NCBI GenBank assembly: GCA_034231615.1
Contig: CM067306.1
Location: 60,202,749 to 60,266,748, forward strand
DNA: 64,000 bases
Source of the DNA: Meghimatium bilineatum
Taxonomy: Eukaryota; Mollusca; Gastropoda; Stylommatophora; Philomycidae
Direction of reading: 5' to 3'
The notes beneath the pieces are model-generated. The model searched no databases and had not been told where the DNA came from. It saw only the letters and a list, made by a program, of their open reading frames with translations. The stretch's first letter is position 1. Every line of letters begins with the position of its first letter. Made by a program: the position numbers and the translations under genes. Below, piece by piece: positions 1-10,036 of this stretch.

Positions 1-201
1 AGTAAAAATTACAATGTCACATTAAATCTGAGCTAAATCAGAACTGTCTTTTCCTGGACTTTAAAGCCGAAAAATTGTGAATTACTTCATCAAAATAAAC
101 TAATTTCGCCAAATCACCTTAGATTGATAATATTGCAAGATCAGCTAGCCTTGACTGCCCCATGGTAGATCGCAAATAGTTATTTATAAACATCAGCTTT
201 G
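1..201. other. No recognised feature
   Basis: AT-rich unique-looking sequence before the first minisatellite. No coding or repeat signal seen. Confidence 0.5.
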
Positions 202-789
202 AAAAAACTCCTCCCACATGAAGCCACAGATACAAAAACTCCTCCCACATGAAGCCACGATACAAAAACTCGTCCCACATGAAGCCACGATACAAAAACT
301 CCTCCCACATGAAGCCACAGATACAAAAACTCCTCCCATATGAAGCCACGATACAAAAATTCTTCCCACATGAAGCCACAGATACAAAAACTCTTCCCAC
401 ATGAAGCCGCAGATACAAAAACTCTTCCCACATGAAGCCACAGACACAAAAACTCTTCCCACATGAAGCCACAGACACAAAAACTCTTCCCACATGAAGC
501 CGCAGATACAAAAACTCTTCCCACATGAAGCCACAGACACAAAAACTCTTCCCACATGAAGCCACAGACACAAAAACCCTTCCCACATGAAGCCACAGAC
601 ACAAAAACTCTTCCCACATGAAGCTACAGACACAAAAACTCTTCCCACATGAAGCCACAGACACAAAAACTCTTCCCACATGAAGCCACAGACACAAAAA
701 CTCTTCCCACATGAAGCCACAGATACAAAAACTCTTCCCACATGAAGCCACAGATACAAAAACTCTTCCCACATGAAGCCACAGATACA
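202..789. repeat. 31-base minisatellite, about 19 copies
   Basis: The unit reads roughly ACAAAAACTCTTCCCACATG followed by AAGCCACAGAC, 31 bases, with 30-base variants near the left edge. Because 31 is not a multiple of 3 and the unit has no stop codon on the minus strand, three overlapping minus-strand open frames of 145 to 262 codons run through it. They are array artefacts: the same short peptide simply cycles through all frames. Confidence 0.95.
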
Positions 790-1069
790 TATTGCAAGCA
801 AGAAATAATTGTAGGTTCATTGAGAGATACGAGACAGATTCTAGGAAGTTCAATTCAGCTATGAATTTCAAAACGTCAAATACTGCCTCCCGGTCACCAC
901 TACACACCTGTAGATAATAATCACATTTACTTTACACAAGTATATCATCTAGGTAATTGTGCGAAACTGCACTCAGTCCTTTCATTTATAAACTTCGTTT
1001 TTCGTGATCTTATCCGTGAATTGTTGCAAATATTTTAAATTTGACAGTTATTTCGTTGCAACTTATCAC
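790..1069. other. No recognised feature
   Basis: Unique-looking flank between the minisatellite and SINE A; nothing recognisable. Confidence 0.5.
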
Positions 1070-1373
1070 AAGTTAGTATCGCCCGTGTGTGGCCGAGGCT
1101 CGAAAGGGGAGCAAAGAATAGCAGAACTGTTTACCTTCCACGCATGTCGTAAAAGGCGACTAAGGAGGTTATGGGATGGAGTTGGCTGTCCCATCCCATA
1201 TAGGGTCAGTAACCCAAAGCCATGCTGAAGTCAGATGTGTCAGGCCGAAAGGCGCAGATATCGCAGCAATGCTGTAAACTATGACACAAGGCATTCCGTT
1301 CTCCGGACTACATCCTGCTAATCTGCAGGAGTTTGAGAACGAACGCAGAAGATGAAGAAGAAGAAGTTAGTAT
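1070..1373 (+). mobile_element. SINE A, full length, with 10-base target-site duplication
   Basis: The element occupies 1080-1363. It begins GCCCGTGTGTGGCCGAGG and ends with GAACGCAGAAGATGAAGAAG, a GAA-type tail. The duplication AAGTTAGTAT flanks it at 1070-1079 and 1364-1373, which proves a target-primed insertion. Related copies in this window share the 5' boundary, the internal block CATGTCGTAAAAGGCGAC and the GAA tail. I see no clear tRNA A and B boxes, so the origin of its head is open. It has no coding capacity and would depend on a LINE; the tail matches the RNase H LINE at 11950-12935. Confidence 0.9.
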
Positions 1374-1542
1374 AAAGAAACGAACAAACCTAATCATTAA
1401 TCGTTAGGTGTGTTCTTTTCTTCTATTGTTATCTTCTGTTATCTTCTGTTATCTTATGTTATCTTCTGTTGACTTAATGTTATCTTCTGGAAAAGTTATT
1501 ATACACGCAAAACTATAACACGTTTTTGTTTTTATAACTAAC

Positions 1543-1707
1543 AGAACAGAGATACTTGAAGCTACGGAGTTACATGCTATGAGTGGTACTCTCGGCAGGC
1601 AGCGTGCCGCTTCGTTGAAAGAGACGGAGTACATATGGGAAACCGAGTACAGTGAAGTCAATATTCTACGGCTTTTTAAAACCTTTTTTTTTTTAAGAAC
1701 AGAGATA
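1543..1707 (+). mobile_element. Short element E (141 bases) with 12-base target-site duplication
   Basis: The core at 1555-1695 starts CTTGAAGCTACGGAGTTAC and ends in a run of T followed by A. AGAACAGAGATA flanks it exactly at 1543-1554 and 1696-1707. Two further copies lie head to head at 28604-28942. The family is not recognised. The T-run at one end could be a Pol III terminator or, read on the other strand, an A-run. Orientation is therefore uncertain. Confidence 0.8.
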
Positions 1708-1917
1708 TTTTTATATTTCAATAACAAATTCCTGCCGCTGGGCTGAAGCAATGCATAAAAATAATTTCATAGAGTGATATAACACCATTGACAATAATAT
1801 TGTGCCTTTTTGTGTCACCCCAAGTAATAATGTCACCCAGTGCGGTCCACACCCCGTCCTCCGCACACCCCCTAGTGACACCCCTTATATCTAGTTTATA
1901 TATTTATAAAATAGTTT

Positions 1918-2030
1918 TGTGGCGTAGAGGTAAAGGGCATATTCACACGGTATCGGTGCGAAGTTTAATTCCTTCTAGTGGTAACTATGCAACCGGACCG
2001 TTTGAAGGCAATGACAACTTGCTGAAGTAA
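1918..2030 (+). mobile_element. tRNA-derived SINE head (family G)
   Basis: TGGCGTAGAGG at 1920-1930 fits the Pol III A box fully, and AGTTTAATTCC at 1962-1972 fits the B box at 9 of 11 positions, with tRNA-like spacing. The following block with ACCGGACCGTTTGAAGGCA and AATGACAA recurs near 62640-62690, supporting a repeated family. There is no clear tail or target-site duplication. Confidence 0.6.
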
Positions 2031-2042
2031 TTTAGTTAATAT

Positions 2043-2206
2043 TTTGAGCTCTATATTAACTCTTTATATCATCTTGTACTTGTAGATATTTTAGCTGTAC
2101 ATTAACTCTTTATATCATCTTGTACTTGTAGATATTTCAGCTCTATATTAACTCTCTTTATATCATCTTGTATTTGAAGATATTTGAGCTTTATATTAAC
2201 TCTTTA
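2043..2206. repeat. 46-base tandem repeat, 3.6 copies
   Basis: TTAACTCTTTATATCATCTT recurs at 2056, 2102, 2148 and 2196, giving steps of 46, 46 and 48 bases. Confidence 0.9.
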
Positions 2207-3219
2207 AGGCATGTTGCTAAAATCTCCAAGTTTACTGACTCTCTATTTAACGTCAGTGTCGAATGTGTAGGCCATTAGCGCAAATAAAAGGATACGTTCA
2301 GAACATCACTTTAGCATTATAAAATTAGCCAAAATGTAGAACACAAGCCACACACCTCTCCCTCTCCCGCGGCCTTTTTTCAAAGAAAAAATGTCACCAA
2401 ATGTTTCATCAAAAGGAAAAAAAATGACACGGAAACGAACGAATGAACTTTTTAAAAAAGTAATAAGCGTGTCTACGGCCCTGCTTGAATTAATATTTTA
2501 TTTCCTATAATGACTACTAAATACATTAGGACATGACACGAAAATCATGCGGAGATAAAGGGTTAATAGAATCATCTTGGAAATTCAACTATGATGGGAG
2601 GATCAAATTGCAGGAGAGAGTTGGAAATATGGAGATTCTAGACGTGCGGGTATACAGAAGAGAAAATTTCCAGAAGGATAAAAAAAAACACCTTCAGCTT
2701 ATGCCGGCCAATTTACAGAATAACATAACCACGTGGCTTATCCCTGGTGATTAGATAAAATAGCAGAATGGCCTCTGGCAACAAATCTTAACCATACACT
2801 TTTCTTTAACTCGTTGGGTGAGTAGTCACGTGGTTTCCCAGTAGGCTTTGCGTTATTTCCCATGATGCATCAAGATATCCCAACAAACCTGATCATGTTC
2901 CGGGGTTACCTCGTGGCCCTCCTGTAGTTGGCGAAGGTAATAAATTAGTCTCGTTATTCTAAAGCTGTAATCTTCTGAAATGTTCTTCTATTTTTTTGAT
3001 GTTTTCATTAAATTGTTTTGCGAATTAGGGATTTCGCGAGAAGAGCAAGAGGGGTAGATTCAGATGAAGATTTGCGAGAGTACAATACAAAAAAATCGCC
3101 AGAATTATCAGTGCGCTTAAACTTCGACATCTGTTGGAGGATGCTGGGAACTTTTGAGTTTGGATGAAGTGCCGAATTGTCTAGCTATTCACTAATTAAC
3201 AAATTATCATTTTTTGTTA
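2207..3219. other. No recognised gene or repeat
   Basis: One 73-codon open frame lies at 2533-2754 (+) but has no recognisable motif, no neighbouring exon signals and no codon pattern that stands out. I do not call it a gene. Confidence 0.5.
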
Positions 3220-3830
3220 CTTAATATTTGGTAATTTTCTTCTCTTTCTAAATCTTCTTTGTTTCATACAATTTTAATTTTCTTTTTCTTTTATAAATCT
3301 TCTTTGTTTCATAAAAATTCTCTGCTCTGATTATACCGCTTGTGTTTATAAATTTTCTTTTTGAAATCTCTAATATTTTTATAAAATCTTTCTCTCTCAA
3401 GCTTTCCAGTATTTATAACATTATTTTAAAAATGTTCTCTCTGAGTTTCTCTAGTTTTTATATCGTTATATTCTTTCGTTCTTTAAATTTTTCTTTCTTA
3501 ATCTCTCCTACTTTTATAAAAATCGTTATCTCTGAATCTCTCTTACTATTTTAAAAAATATCTTTCTGGAGCTCTTTAATCCTTATAAATCTTTCTTTCT
3601 GAATCTCACCGCTTTATAAATCAATCTTTATAATTGCTTTATGAAACTAAGTTACATTTATAATATTTTATACAATCTCTATTTTTTTTCTAAATAAACT
3701 ATAATTTATAATATTTTTTAGTCAGAATCAATCAATAAAAGATTATATCCTTCAAAAGAGCACAGGCTTGTGAAGTCTCTCTAGATTACCTTATCCTTAG
3801 GTTTCATTCCTTAACATTTTCTGCTCCATT
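3220..3830. repeat. T-rich degraded repeat tract
   Basis: Loose repetition of TCTCT..TTTTATAAAAT..TCTTTC segments with irregular spacing, passing into plain AT-rich DNA after about 3640. The 70-codon open frame at 3342-3554 is a composition effect. Confidence 0.5.
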
Positions 3831-3889
3831 TTTCTTATTCTTCAACGTTCATTCTCAAACTCCCCCTGGTTGTCTCTTGTAGCAGGGCA
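3831..3889 (-). mobile_element. SINE B, 3'-end fragment
   Basis: Reverse complement of the family B 3' end: CAACGTTCATTCTCAAACTC followed by TTGTAGCAGG. Only the last 60 or so bases of the element are present. It abuts the LINE 3' piece that follows. Confidence 0.65.
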
Positions 3890-4112
3890 CTCATCCCTAT
3901 GAAACTGTTGACCACCATATTTTTGAATGCCTAGCGCTGGAGGGCATCAAAAAATGCTTCTCCCTCCAGGACCAGATAAATGGAACACATTATATGGGGC
4001 AAAACAACAGCTCACAAAAACATACATATATCACACAATGGCATTGGTTCAAAGCGCATGAGCCCATGGACAGCTGGATCAGCAACAAACCAACCAATAT
4101 ATAATAATAATA
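3890..4112 (+). mobile_element. RNase H-type LINE, 3' end with AAT tail
   Basis: Translation gives ETVDHHIFEC near 3905, the Cys/His motif that follows RNase H in I-group LINEs, then a shift to the frame reading DKWNTLYGAKQQLT and a short 3' untranslated region ending in ATAATAATAATAAG. The same 3' segment (GCGCATGAGCCCATGGAC) recurs on the minus strand at 6085-6165. It is a dead, strongly 5'-truncated copy. Confidence 0.65.
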
Positions 4113-4127
4113 AGACACATGAACCGG

Positions 4128-4590
4128 TTATGGTCGTAGTGGTGCCACACTAGAGACATTAGCACATAAAGCTCTCCAAACAACTCTATCCTCCATCATT
4201 CGAAGAAGTGTGGAATATCATACTCAGACGTTTATGTCGCTCCACCACTGACAAAAGACGTTTATGTCGCTCCACCACTGACAAAAGACGTTTATGTCGC
4301 TCCACCACTGACAAAAGACGTTTATGTCGCTCCACCACTGACAAAAGCTGTTCCTGATAACCTGCAAGTTGTTTATGCGGCCGGACAGATATATTTGTCT
4401 TGTGTTCTATATAGCGAATTCTTAACAAACATCTGTAGCACCTGTTTTCAAAAGCCTGAATCCTTCTTTCTGACACATGGATGTGATGAAAAGCAACTCT
4501 GTGTTAACGTCAGAACTCTATAGGAGAGCCCAAAATCATACAACCATGTTAGCCGTTCATATTTGTAGAGGCTGGGAGGGTGAAGAATAC
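4128..4590 (-). mobile_element. RTE-clade LINE, 3' end of ORF2
   Basis: The minus-strand reading ERRIQAFENRCYRCLLRIRY..EHKTN and, after it, QEQLLSVVERHKRLL match the C-terminal part of RTE ORF2, compare the copy at 50281-50760. The segment upstream (4480-4590) continues in another frame. The copy ends near 4128 with TGGCACCACTACGACC. A 30-base stretch encoding SVVERHKRLL has been amplified in tandem (separate entry). Confidence 0.7.
4228..4348. repeat. 30-base tandem repeat inside LINE codons, 4 copies
   Basis: ACGTTTATGTCGCTCCACCA followed by CTGACAAAAG repeats four times almost without change. The unit is 10 codons of the RTE LINE around it, so the array arose after insertion. Confidence 0.95.
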
Positions 4591-4685
4591 ACAGTGTGCT
4601 GCCTCGCTTATCCCACTGACCATGGTCCATGACTAAGTCACAACTCAATAAAGACCTGTTATCTAGAAATGTCGTGAGCGAAAAG

Positions 4686-4806
4686 TGACCATTTTGGCGT
4701 CTCGATTAGTCACTATTTATATACTTGGAGTCGTCTTGGCCATTTTGTTTCATGCGATTCCAAGAATCTACATAGTGACCAACCGATAGAAAAATAATAA
4801 TCAAAA
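4686..4806. mobile_element. Hairpin element, MITE-like (copy 1)
   Basis: Left arm CGATTAGTCACTATTTATAT plus ACTTGGAGTCG, right arm its imperfect inverse (GATTCCAAG .. TAGTGACCAACCGA). Related inverted-repeat structures occur at 7750-7872 and 8350-8457. No coding capacity. Confidence 0.55.
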
Positions 4807-4867
4807 ACGTAACGAACGGGGTCCTAATTAATTCAGTGAGAAAGTCTTTATTGGAAACAGTCATGCC

Positions 4868-5106
4868 TGGGTACAACCTGACAGGAAAGTATGTTTATCA
4901 GGGGTGGAGTACAACCTGGCAGGAAATTATGTTTATCAGGGGTGGAGTACAGCCTGGCAGGAAATTATGTTTATCAGGGGTGGAGTACAACCTGGCAGGA
5001 AATTATGTTTATTCGGGGCGGAGTACAACCTGGCAGGAAATTATGTTTATCAAGGGTGGAGTACAGCCTGGCAGGAAATTATGTTTATCAGGGGCGGAGT
5101 ACAGGA
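4868..5106. repeat. 38-base minisatellite, about 6 copies
   Basis: Unit GGGGTGGAGTACAACCTGGC followed by AGGAAATTATGTTTATCA. The three plus-strand open frames here are shifts of one repeat peptide. Confidence 0.95.
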
Positions 5107-5753
5107 TGGTAAGTTTGCATGTTGTGGAAAGTTAGAGAATACAAAAACCTCTAAAATGTACTACATATGAGTAGGTGGCTTATTCTAAAAACATTGCGCA
5201 CCGCTGGATTGAATTATGTGTATAGTATAATGCTGCGGAGAAACCATCACATTATACATTGTACAATAGGAGTTATCAGCTCATAGTTCCTGGAAAATCA
5301 AAACAACATCAATGAATAACTCTTCTGTCACAACAATCTCAATCTTTCCCTGTTTTATCAAATCATTGTCAATCTATCCCAGTTTTATAAAACTTATCAA
5401 TCACATCCAGGCGATGCCCGTGTACTTATTATATTGTAAAATGAAATAAATGTGTCATGTTCTTTGTGTTTTCACTGTTATTCCAGGGCAGTTACCTATT
5501 GTTATCTTACAAATGATCTGCATCTAGAGGTTTCCAAGAAAGAATGGTTCTTTTCTTTTGTCCCCCTTGGCTATGATTACTGTGAAATGTTTCTTTGAAG
5601 CTAGCGTTTATACAACTATGCTTCAGTCTGTTTACAGTGTGGTTGTTAGGTGCAGTCAGAGGAAGATGGTGAGCATGTGTGGAAGATATTCGTATGGTGA
5701 TGTTTATTTTTTTCATGTTTAAAAGTAAAATGAATATACTGAAACAGTCGTAT
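5107..5753. other. No recognised feature
   Basis: Nothing recognised apart from short AATC..CTGTTTTAT repetition near 5340-5400. Confidence 0.5.
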
Positions 5754-6003
5754 TTCCGTATAGTCTACCAAGAAATAGTTACATGCTCAATTGAACAACA
5801 GATTCATAGATCCGTATAGTCTACCAATTTACATGCTCAGTTTACAACAGATTCATAGATCCGTATACTCTACCAATTTACAAGCTCAGTTTACAACAGA
5901 TTCATAGATCCGTATAGTCTACCAATTTACATGCTCAGTTTACAACAGATTCATAGATCCGTATACTCTACCAATTTACAAGCTCAGTTTACAACAGACT
6001 ATA
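5754..6003. repeat. 49-base minisatellite, about 5 copies
   Basis: Unit GATTCATAGATCCGTATAGT .. CTACCAATTTACATGCTCAG; alternate copies carry TACTC/AAGCTC in place of TAGTC/ATGCTC, giving a two-monomer pattern of 98 bases. Confidence 0.95.
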
Positions 6004-6084
6004 GATCAGTATTGTCCATGATTTTGCAGGAGCTTCGAAACATTTTGACAAATGTCCTATCCTGTTTGTCTGTCTATCCATTCA

Positions 6085-6165
6085 TGGTTGGTTGCTGATC
6101 CAGCGGTCCATGGGCTCATGCCCTTTGACCCAATCTATCCATTCATCCATCTGTCCATTTATCTG
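6085..6165 (-). mobile_element. RNase H-type LINE 3' untranslated fragment
   Basis: The reverse complement contains GGGCATGAGCCCATGGACCG and CTGGATCAGCAACCAACC, nearly identical to 4048-4100. The tail differs, ending in GGATAGACAGACA-like repeats. Confidence 0.55.
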
Positions 6166-6731
6166 TCTATCGTTCTTCAACGCCGAATACAGTGCATAGG
6201 GCATAAACCAGAGCTCTTTAGTTCGAGCGATGTGCTTCTACAGCGTGTAATTATTGCTTGTTGTTGGGGCATACCATCTTTGGTGGTTATTCTGCGATGT
6301 CTCTCTTGGTCTTTCTCTTTTTTCTTTAACCATCTGGTACCCATTTTAATGCTTGTAGTTGCAGTCTGTTTTAATTAATTCAAGGTTCCTGTCCCGATGT
6401 AAGTCAATCGTTTTCTTCTTATTCTTGTAGAAACATATTGTTGGTTGGTGTTTTCTCTTACTTGCTTGATTGACTTCAATTCTTCCCGACCAATATTTAC
6501 CAATTTTCTAAGTCAATTATTTTCAAATGAATTTATAATTTCTTCTCCAGGTGTTGTCATGTGACGTATTCCTTCCAGAACGTAGTCTTCCTTATGAATC
6601 TTCAGAAATCCGCGCGGTCTCCGGAAAGTCGTTTCGCTTCCTTTAGCGACATGTGCCCTGTATTCATGAATATCTCTTGTCCAGTGGCGTCCTACTCGAT
6701 CTTTGCGTCTTCTGCCTTATGAATTTGCTTC
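6166..6731. other. Unassigned sequence next to LINE debris
   Basis: Lies between LINE fragments on the minus strand and may belong to one of them, but I cannot recognise a protein motif in any frame. Confidence 0.4.
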
Positions 6732-6899
6732 TTCACCGAAGACGGATATGTCGGGCCATTGGCGCAAATAAAACGGCAACACCGCGCATTTCCATTCTGT
6801 AAACTACATACTTCTGAAAATCTATTAGGACCATGGTCCTGATACAAGATATCCATTGAGAGTTTGAGAATGAACGATGAAGAAGAAGAATTTTGCTTC
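6724..6899 (+). mobile_element. SINE B with 8-base target-site duplication
   Basis: Element about 6732-6890: CACCGAAGACGGATATGTCG at the 5' end, GGCGCAAATAAAACGGCAAC within, and GAATGAACGATGAAGAAGAA at the tail. TTTGCTTC occurs at 6724-6731 and 6892-6899. Compared with other B copies it is diverged but full length. Confidence 0.8.
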
Positions 6900-7024
6900 C
6901 AACAACAGTATGTCCACGATATCGAGTCTCTTGACATGACTGAAAAAACAAAACTTCTGTCTTAATATGGTGTTTAAAAGCCAGCCTTCTTGGACGTTTG
7001 ATTTTTCTTAGCACGTTTTTGTTG

Positions 7025-7500
7025 ATCTTCCTTGTTCTATCTATGCGTTGTGTCCCTTGTTTGCCTTGCGGCGTCAGGGGTGGAAGAGTTCTCTGGAGAT
7101 GGTCCTCTTGTGCGCTGTTTGTAAGCTTGTTCCTGTGGCTTCTTTGATTTCTGTGATCCATCTTTTATATGGTCTGCCTCTGGCTTTTTAACAGTTATGT
7201 CTATGTGTCATGGCCATTTGTGGCATGCTAAGCACTCTTCATTGTCTATGAGCAGCCTTCCTTGTTATCCATAACATTCTCGTGACACTTCTATAGCACT
7301 TCATTTCGAAGGCCTCCATTCTCTTGACTGTATTTTCATTTCTTGTCCATGTTACGCAACCGTATGTCGCACTGGGAACACACATATACGTAACAAACAT
7401 ACCTTAGTTCCTGTTTTTCACCGTGCAACAGTTTCTTTTCAGTCGTTTTAATTTCGACATAGCTATTGTAGCTCGCTTTCTGATCTCGACTGCGCAGTCT
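7025..7500 (-). mobile_element. RTE-like LINE, C-terminal ORF2 fragment
   Basis: On the minus strand, going 3' from 7500: VEIRKRATIAMSKLKRL, then YGCVTWTRNENTVKRMEAFE, MKCYRSVTRM, and finally RGRPYKRWITEIKEATG. These are the ordered blocks at the C-terminus of RTE-like ORF2. Frames change between blocks, so the copy is dead. Confidence 0.65.
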
Positions 7501-7602
7501 TCTGCAATGTTTAAGCTGTTTTTTTTCTTCTTCTGTACTTTTGTTATTTTCCAATATGGATATTACATTTGAGCTGTGCAATCGTTGTTTGGTATATTTA
7601 CC

Positions 7603-7660
7603 TATTCTCCGGACTACAGCCTGCTAATCTGATGGAGCTTGAGAAAGAACACAGAGGAAG
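7603..7660 (+). mobile_element. SINE A 3'-end fragment
   Basis: TTCTCCGGACTACAGCCTGC, then CTAATCTGATGGAG and GAACACAGAGGAAGA match the last 60 bases of family A. Confidence 0.6.
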
Positions 7661-7749
7661 ACATAATTTATGTAACTAGTTACAGTTTAACCAGAACGGT
7701 CTGCAATAAAGACCTCTTTACAAAAGGTGAGCAAGCCTTCATTCGTTAT

Positions 7750-7872
7750 GTTTTTGATTATTGTTGTGGTTTTCCTTGCTCACATTTTATATACCTGGAG
7801 TCGCACAAAAAAAAACAACAACAAAAAACAAACAATGTCGACCAACGAAATTGACGGAAATAATAAAATATC
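7750..7872. mobile_element. Hairpin element, MITE-like (copy 2)
   Basis: Shares ATATACCTGGAGTCGCAC and CCAACGAAATTGACGGAAAT with the copy at 8350-8457. The ends TTTTGATTATTGTTGTGG and its inverse AATAATAAAATATC form imperfect terminal inverted repeats. Confidence 0.55.
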
Positions 7873-8177
7873 ACTTTGTCAGGTCATGTTTACTGCACAT
7901 GTCCTCACATGAGCCAGGTTATGGTTCAACGCTGGGTAGACAGTCTGGCAAGGATCACCCTGAACCACACAAGAAACAGGATTAATGCGACCTTTCACAG
8001 TTTACGCCATGCGTCATGTTACGCCAAAATAATTCCTTACTTACGGTCGTAGGGTTATAAATTAATTAATGAAAATACTGGGCCTGGTTTTGTTTATAAA
8101 AGAGATAAATTTCAAAGGGGTATGTTTCTCTTGAGTGCGACGCTGTTTTTCTCAACGACGCATTGTGTTCGTCTCTG
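7873..8177. other. No recognised feature
   Basis: No repeat or coding signal recognised. Confidence 0.5.
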
Positions 8178-8231
8178 TCAATAAATTCATCAATAAAACT
8201 CATCAATAAACTCATCAATAAAACTCATCAA
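8178..8231. repeat. 13 to 14-base tandem repeat (CATCAATAAAACT)
   Basis: Four copies of TCATCAATAAA(A)CT. Confidence 0.9.
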
Positions 8232-8349
8232 CTTTGTCTTGCAGACGTCAAATAATTTTGATTTCATGGTCACAGAGGAGCATAGCTCAGACATGATTAG
8301 GCTATAATATAGACCTATGCACAGAAATAATGAAGACTTCACTTGTGAC

Positions 8350-8457
8350 ATTTTTTATTATTGTCGCGTTTTTCGTTGGTCACTGTTTATATAGTTGGAG
8401 TCGCTTGCAAAACAAGCCACGACTGATCAACGAAATTCACGGAAATAGTAAAAAATC
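8350..8457. mobile_element. Hairpin element, MITE-like (copy 3)
   Basis: The left end ATTTTTTATTATTGTCGCG plus TTTTTCGTTGGTCA and the right end, read inverted, ATTTTTTACTATTTCCGTG plus AATTTCGTTGATCA form terminal inverted repeats of about 34 bases around a 40-base centre with ATATAGTTGGAGTCGCTTG. Target-site duplication not clear. No transposase seen nearby that would explain it. Confidence 0.6.
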
Positions 8458-8635
8458 AGCCGCTCGGGTCTAGTTTATTTTCTTTTCAGAGGTCCTATAA
8501 ACAGTCATTGGTTAGGTATTTTCTGTTCAGAGGTCCTATAATACAGTCATTGGTTAGGGTTCAGATGTGGGTAATTTTTTAGTGCCGGTGGATCCGATTG
8601 AGATTTTATCTCGTCAGATGTGTCCACGAACATTT

Positions 8636-8880
8636 CTATTAGTACATCGTAGTTCCAGTGGTGTCTTTTAGTACTTCGTAGTTCTAAGTAGTGTCTTTCA
8701 GTACCTTGTAGTTCCAAGTGGTGTGTTTTAGTACATCGTAGTTTCACGTAGTGTCTTTTAGTACCTTGTAATTCCAAATAGTGTCTTTTAGTACCTTGTA
8801 GTTTCATGTAGTGTCTTTTAGTGCCTCGTAGTTCCAAGTAGTGTCTTTTAGACCTTGTAGTTCCAAGTAGTGTCTTTTAA
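8636..8880. repeat. 30-base minisatellite, about 8 copies
   Basis: Unit GTAGTGTCTTTTAGTACCTT followed by GTAGTTCCAA. The minus-strand open frame reading LQGTKRHYLE repeats is an artefact of a 30-base period. Confidence 0.9.
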
Positions 8881-9048
8881 GAACAGGGTGGATATTTGTT
8901 GTGCCTCTAGCGTAGCCTGGTGGAAAAGTAAACGTGGCTTGCCGAGCCGAATTTGACCAGAGTACTGTATTTCAATTTTTGTTTGAAAGCAATAGTTCTT
9001 AGTCCGAGATCCGTGGACTACTATGGGGTCATCTGGGTCGTCTGAAGA

Positions 9049-9345
9049 ATTCCACACAGGTGTGAGAAAATGTCGTGTGGAATTCCACACAGGTGGGAGA
9101 AAAGGCTGTGTGGAATTCCACTCAGGTGTGACAAAATGCTGTGTGGAATTCCACACAGGTGTGACAAAATGCTGTGTGGAATTCCACACAGGTGTGAGAA
9201 AATGTCGTGTGGAATTCCACACAGGTGGGAGAAAAGGCTGTGTGGAATTCCACTCAGGTGTGACAAAATGCTGTGTGGAATTCCACACAGGTGTGAGAAA
9301 ATGCTGTGTGGAATTCCACACAGGTGTGAGAAAATGCTGTGAGTT
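9049..9345. repeat. 33-base minisatellite, 9 copies, with four-monomer order
   Basis: Unit GAATTCCACACAGGTGTGAC followed by AAAATGCTGTGTG. Each junction contains the palindrome GGAATTCC. Variants (TGTCG, GGCTG, CTCAGG, CACAGG) appear in the same order twice, so a 132-base block was duplicated. Frames are open on both strands. Confidence 0.95.
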
Positions 9346-9415
9346 TTCTTATTTACATTAAAAAGTAAACTTCAATGGTTCAGTCACTCCCAAAAATCGT
9401 AATCGGAACATAGCC

Positions 9416-9512
9416 GTCACCCCCAGAAATTGTTCTTTGTCAGGACATAACAGTCACCCCAGAGAATGTTCTTTGTCAGGACATAACAGTCACCCCAGAG
9501 AATGTTCTTTGA
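9416..9512. repeat. 36-base tandem repeat, 2.7 copies
   Basis: CAGTCACCCCAGAGAATGTT followed by CTTTGTCAGGACATAA. Confidence 0.85.
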
Positions 9513-9633
9513 GAAAATAGCACTCTAAACAGAATTCACATATTCCATTTCGAAAGCATTGAAATACTGAATTTTACTTCCGTTTCGGTTAGCAGTGATA
9601 ACAAACTGTCATCCCGAGTCATAACCACAAGTT

Positions 9634-9817
9634 AACTATCATTCCCCGCCGAAGACGGATGTGTTGGGCCATTGGCGCAAATAAAACGCAACACAACGCA
9701 TTTCCATTCTCTGGACTACATCCAACTGGAAATCTTGTAGGGCCATTGTCCTGTTACAAGAGAAATCCAGTGGGAATTTGAGAATGAACGCTGAAGAAGA
9801 AAAAGAAATTATCATTC
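9634..9817 (+). mobile_element. SINE B, full length, with 11-base target-site duplication
   Basis: Element 9645-9806: CCCGCCGAAGACGGATGTGT at the start, GAATGAACGCTGAAGAAGAA at the tail. AACTATCATTC at 9634-9644 matches AATTATCATTC at 9807-9817 at 10 of 11 positions. One of the best B copies in the window. Confidence 0.9.
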
Positions 9818-10036
9818 ACCTGAAAAAACAAAACAACAATAGTCTAAAATTTAAACAATATTTAATTGTACATCGTAAAGAGCATTGTTGACGTTATCTT
9901 TTGGTTAATCACCCACTCCTGCTCCTCCTGATCAACAACAATAAACCTTTTCATACATTCCCCAACCTCTGCAAACTGTTAAAGTGTGTTATGCATATCG
10001 TAAAATGAGATGATATGTGCAGTACCATAATGCTAA
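9818..10036. other. No recognised feature
   Basis: Short AT-rich spacer. Confidence 0.5.

Noticed and set aside
119-907. 262-codon minus-strand frame with repeated CGFMWEEFL
   Set aside because: Artefact of the 31-base array; all three minus frames are open.
1089-1099. Pol III A box in SINE A (TGGCCGAGGCT)
   Set aside because: It is not kept in the other full-length A copies, which read TGCTGGGG or TGCCGGGG here.
2533-2754. 73-codon plus-strand frame
   Set aside because: Composition is ordinary and no motif or neighbour supports it.
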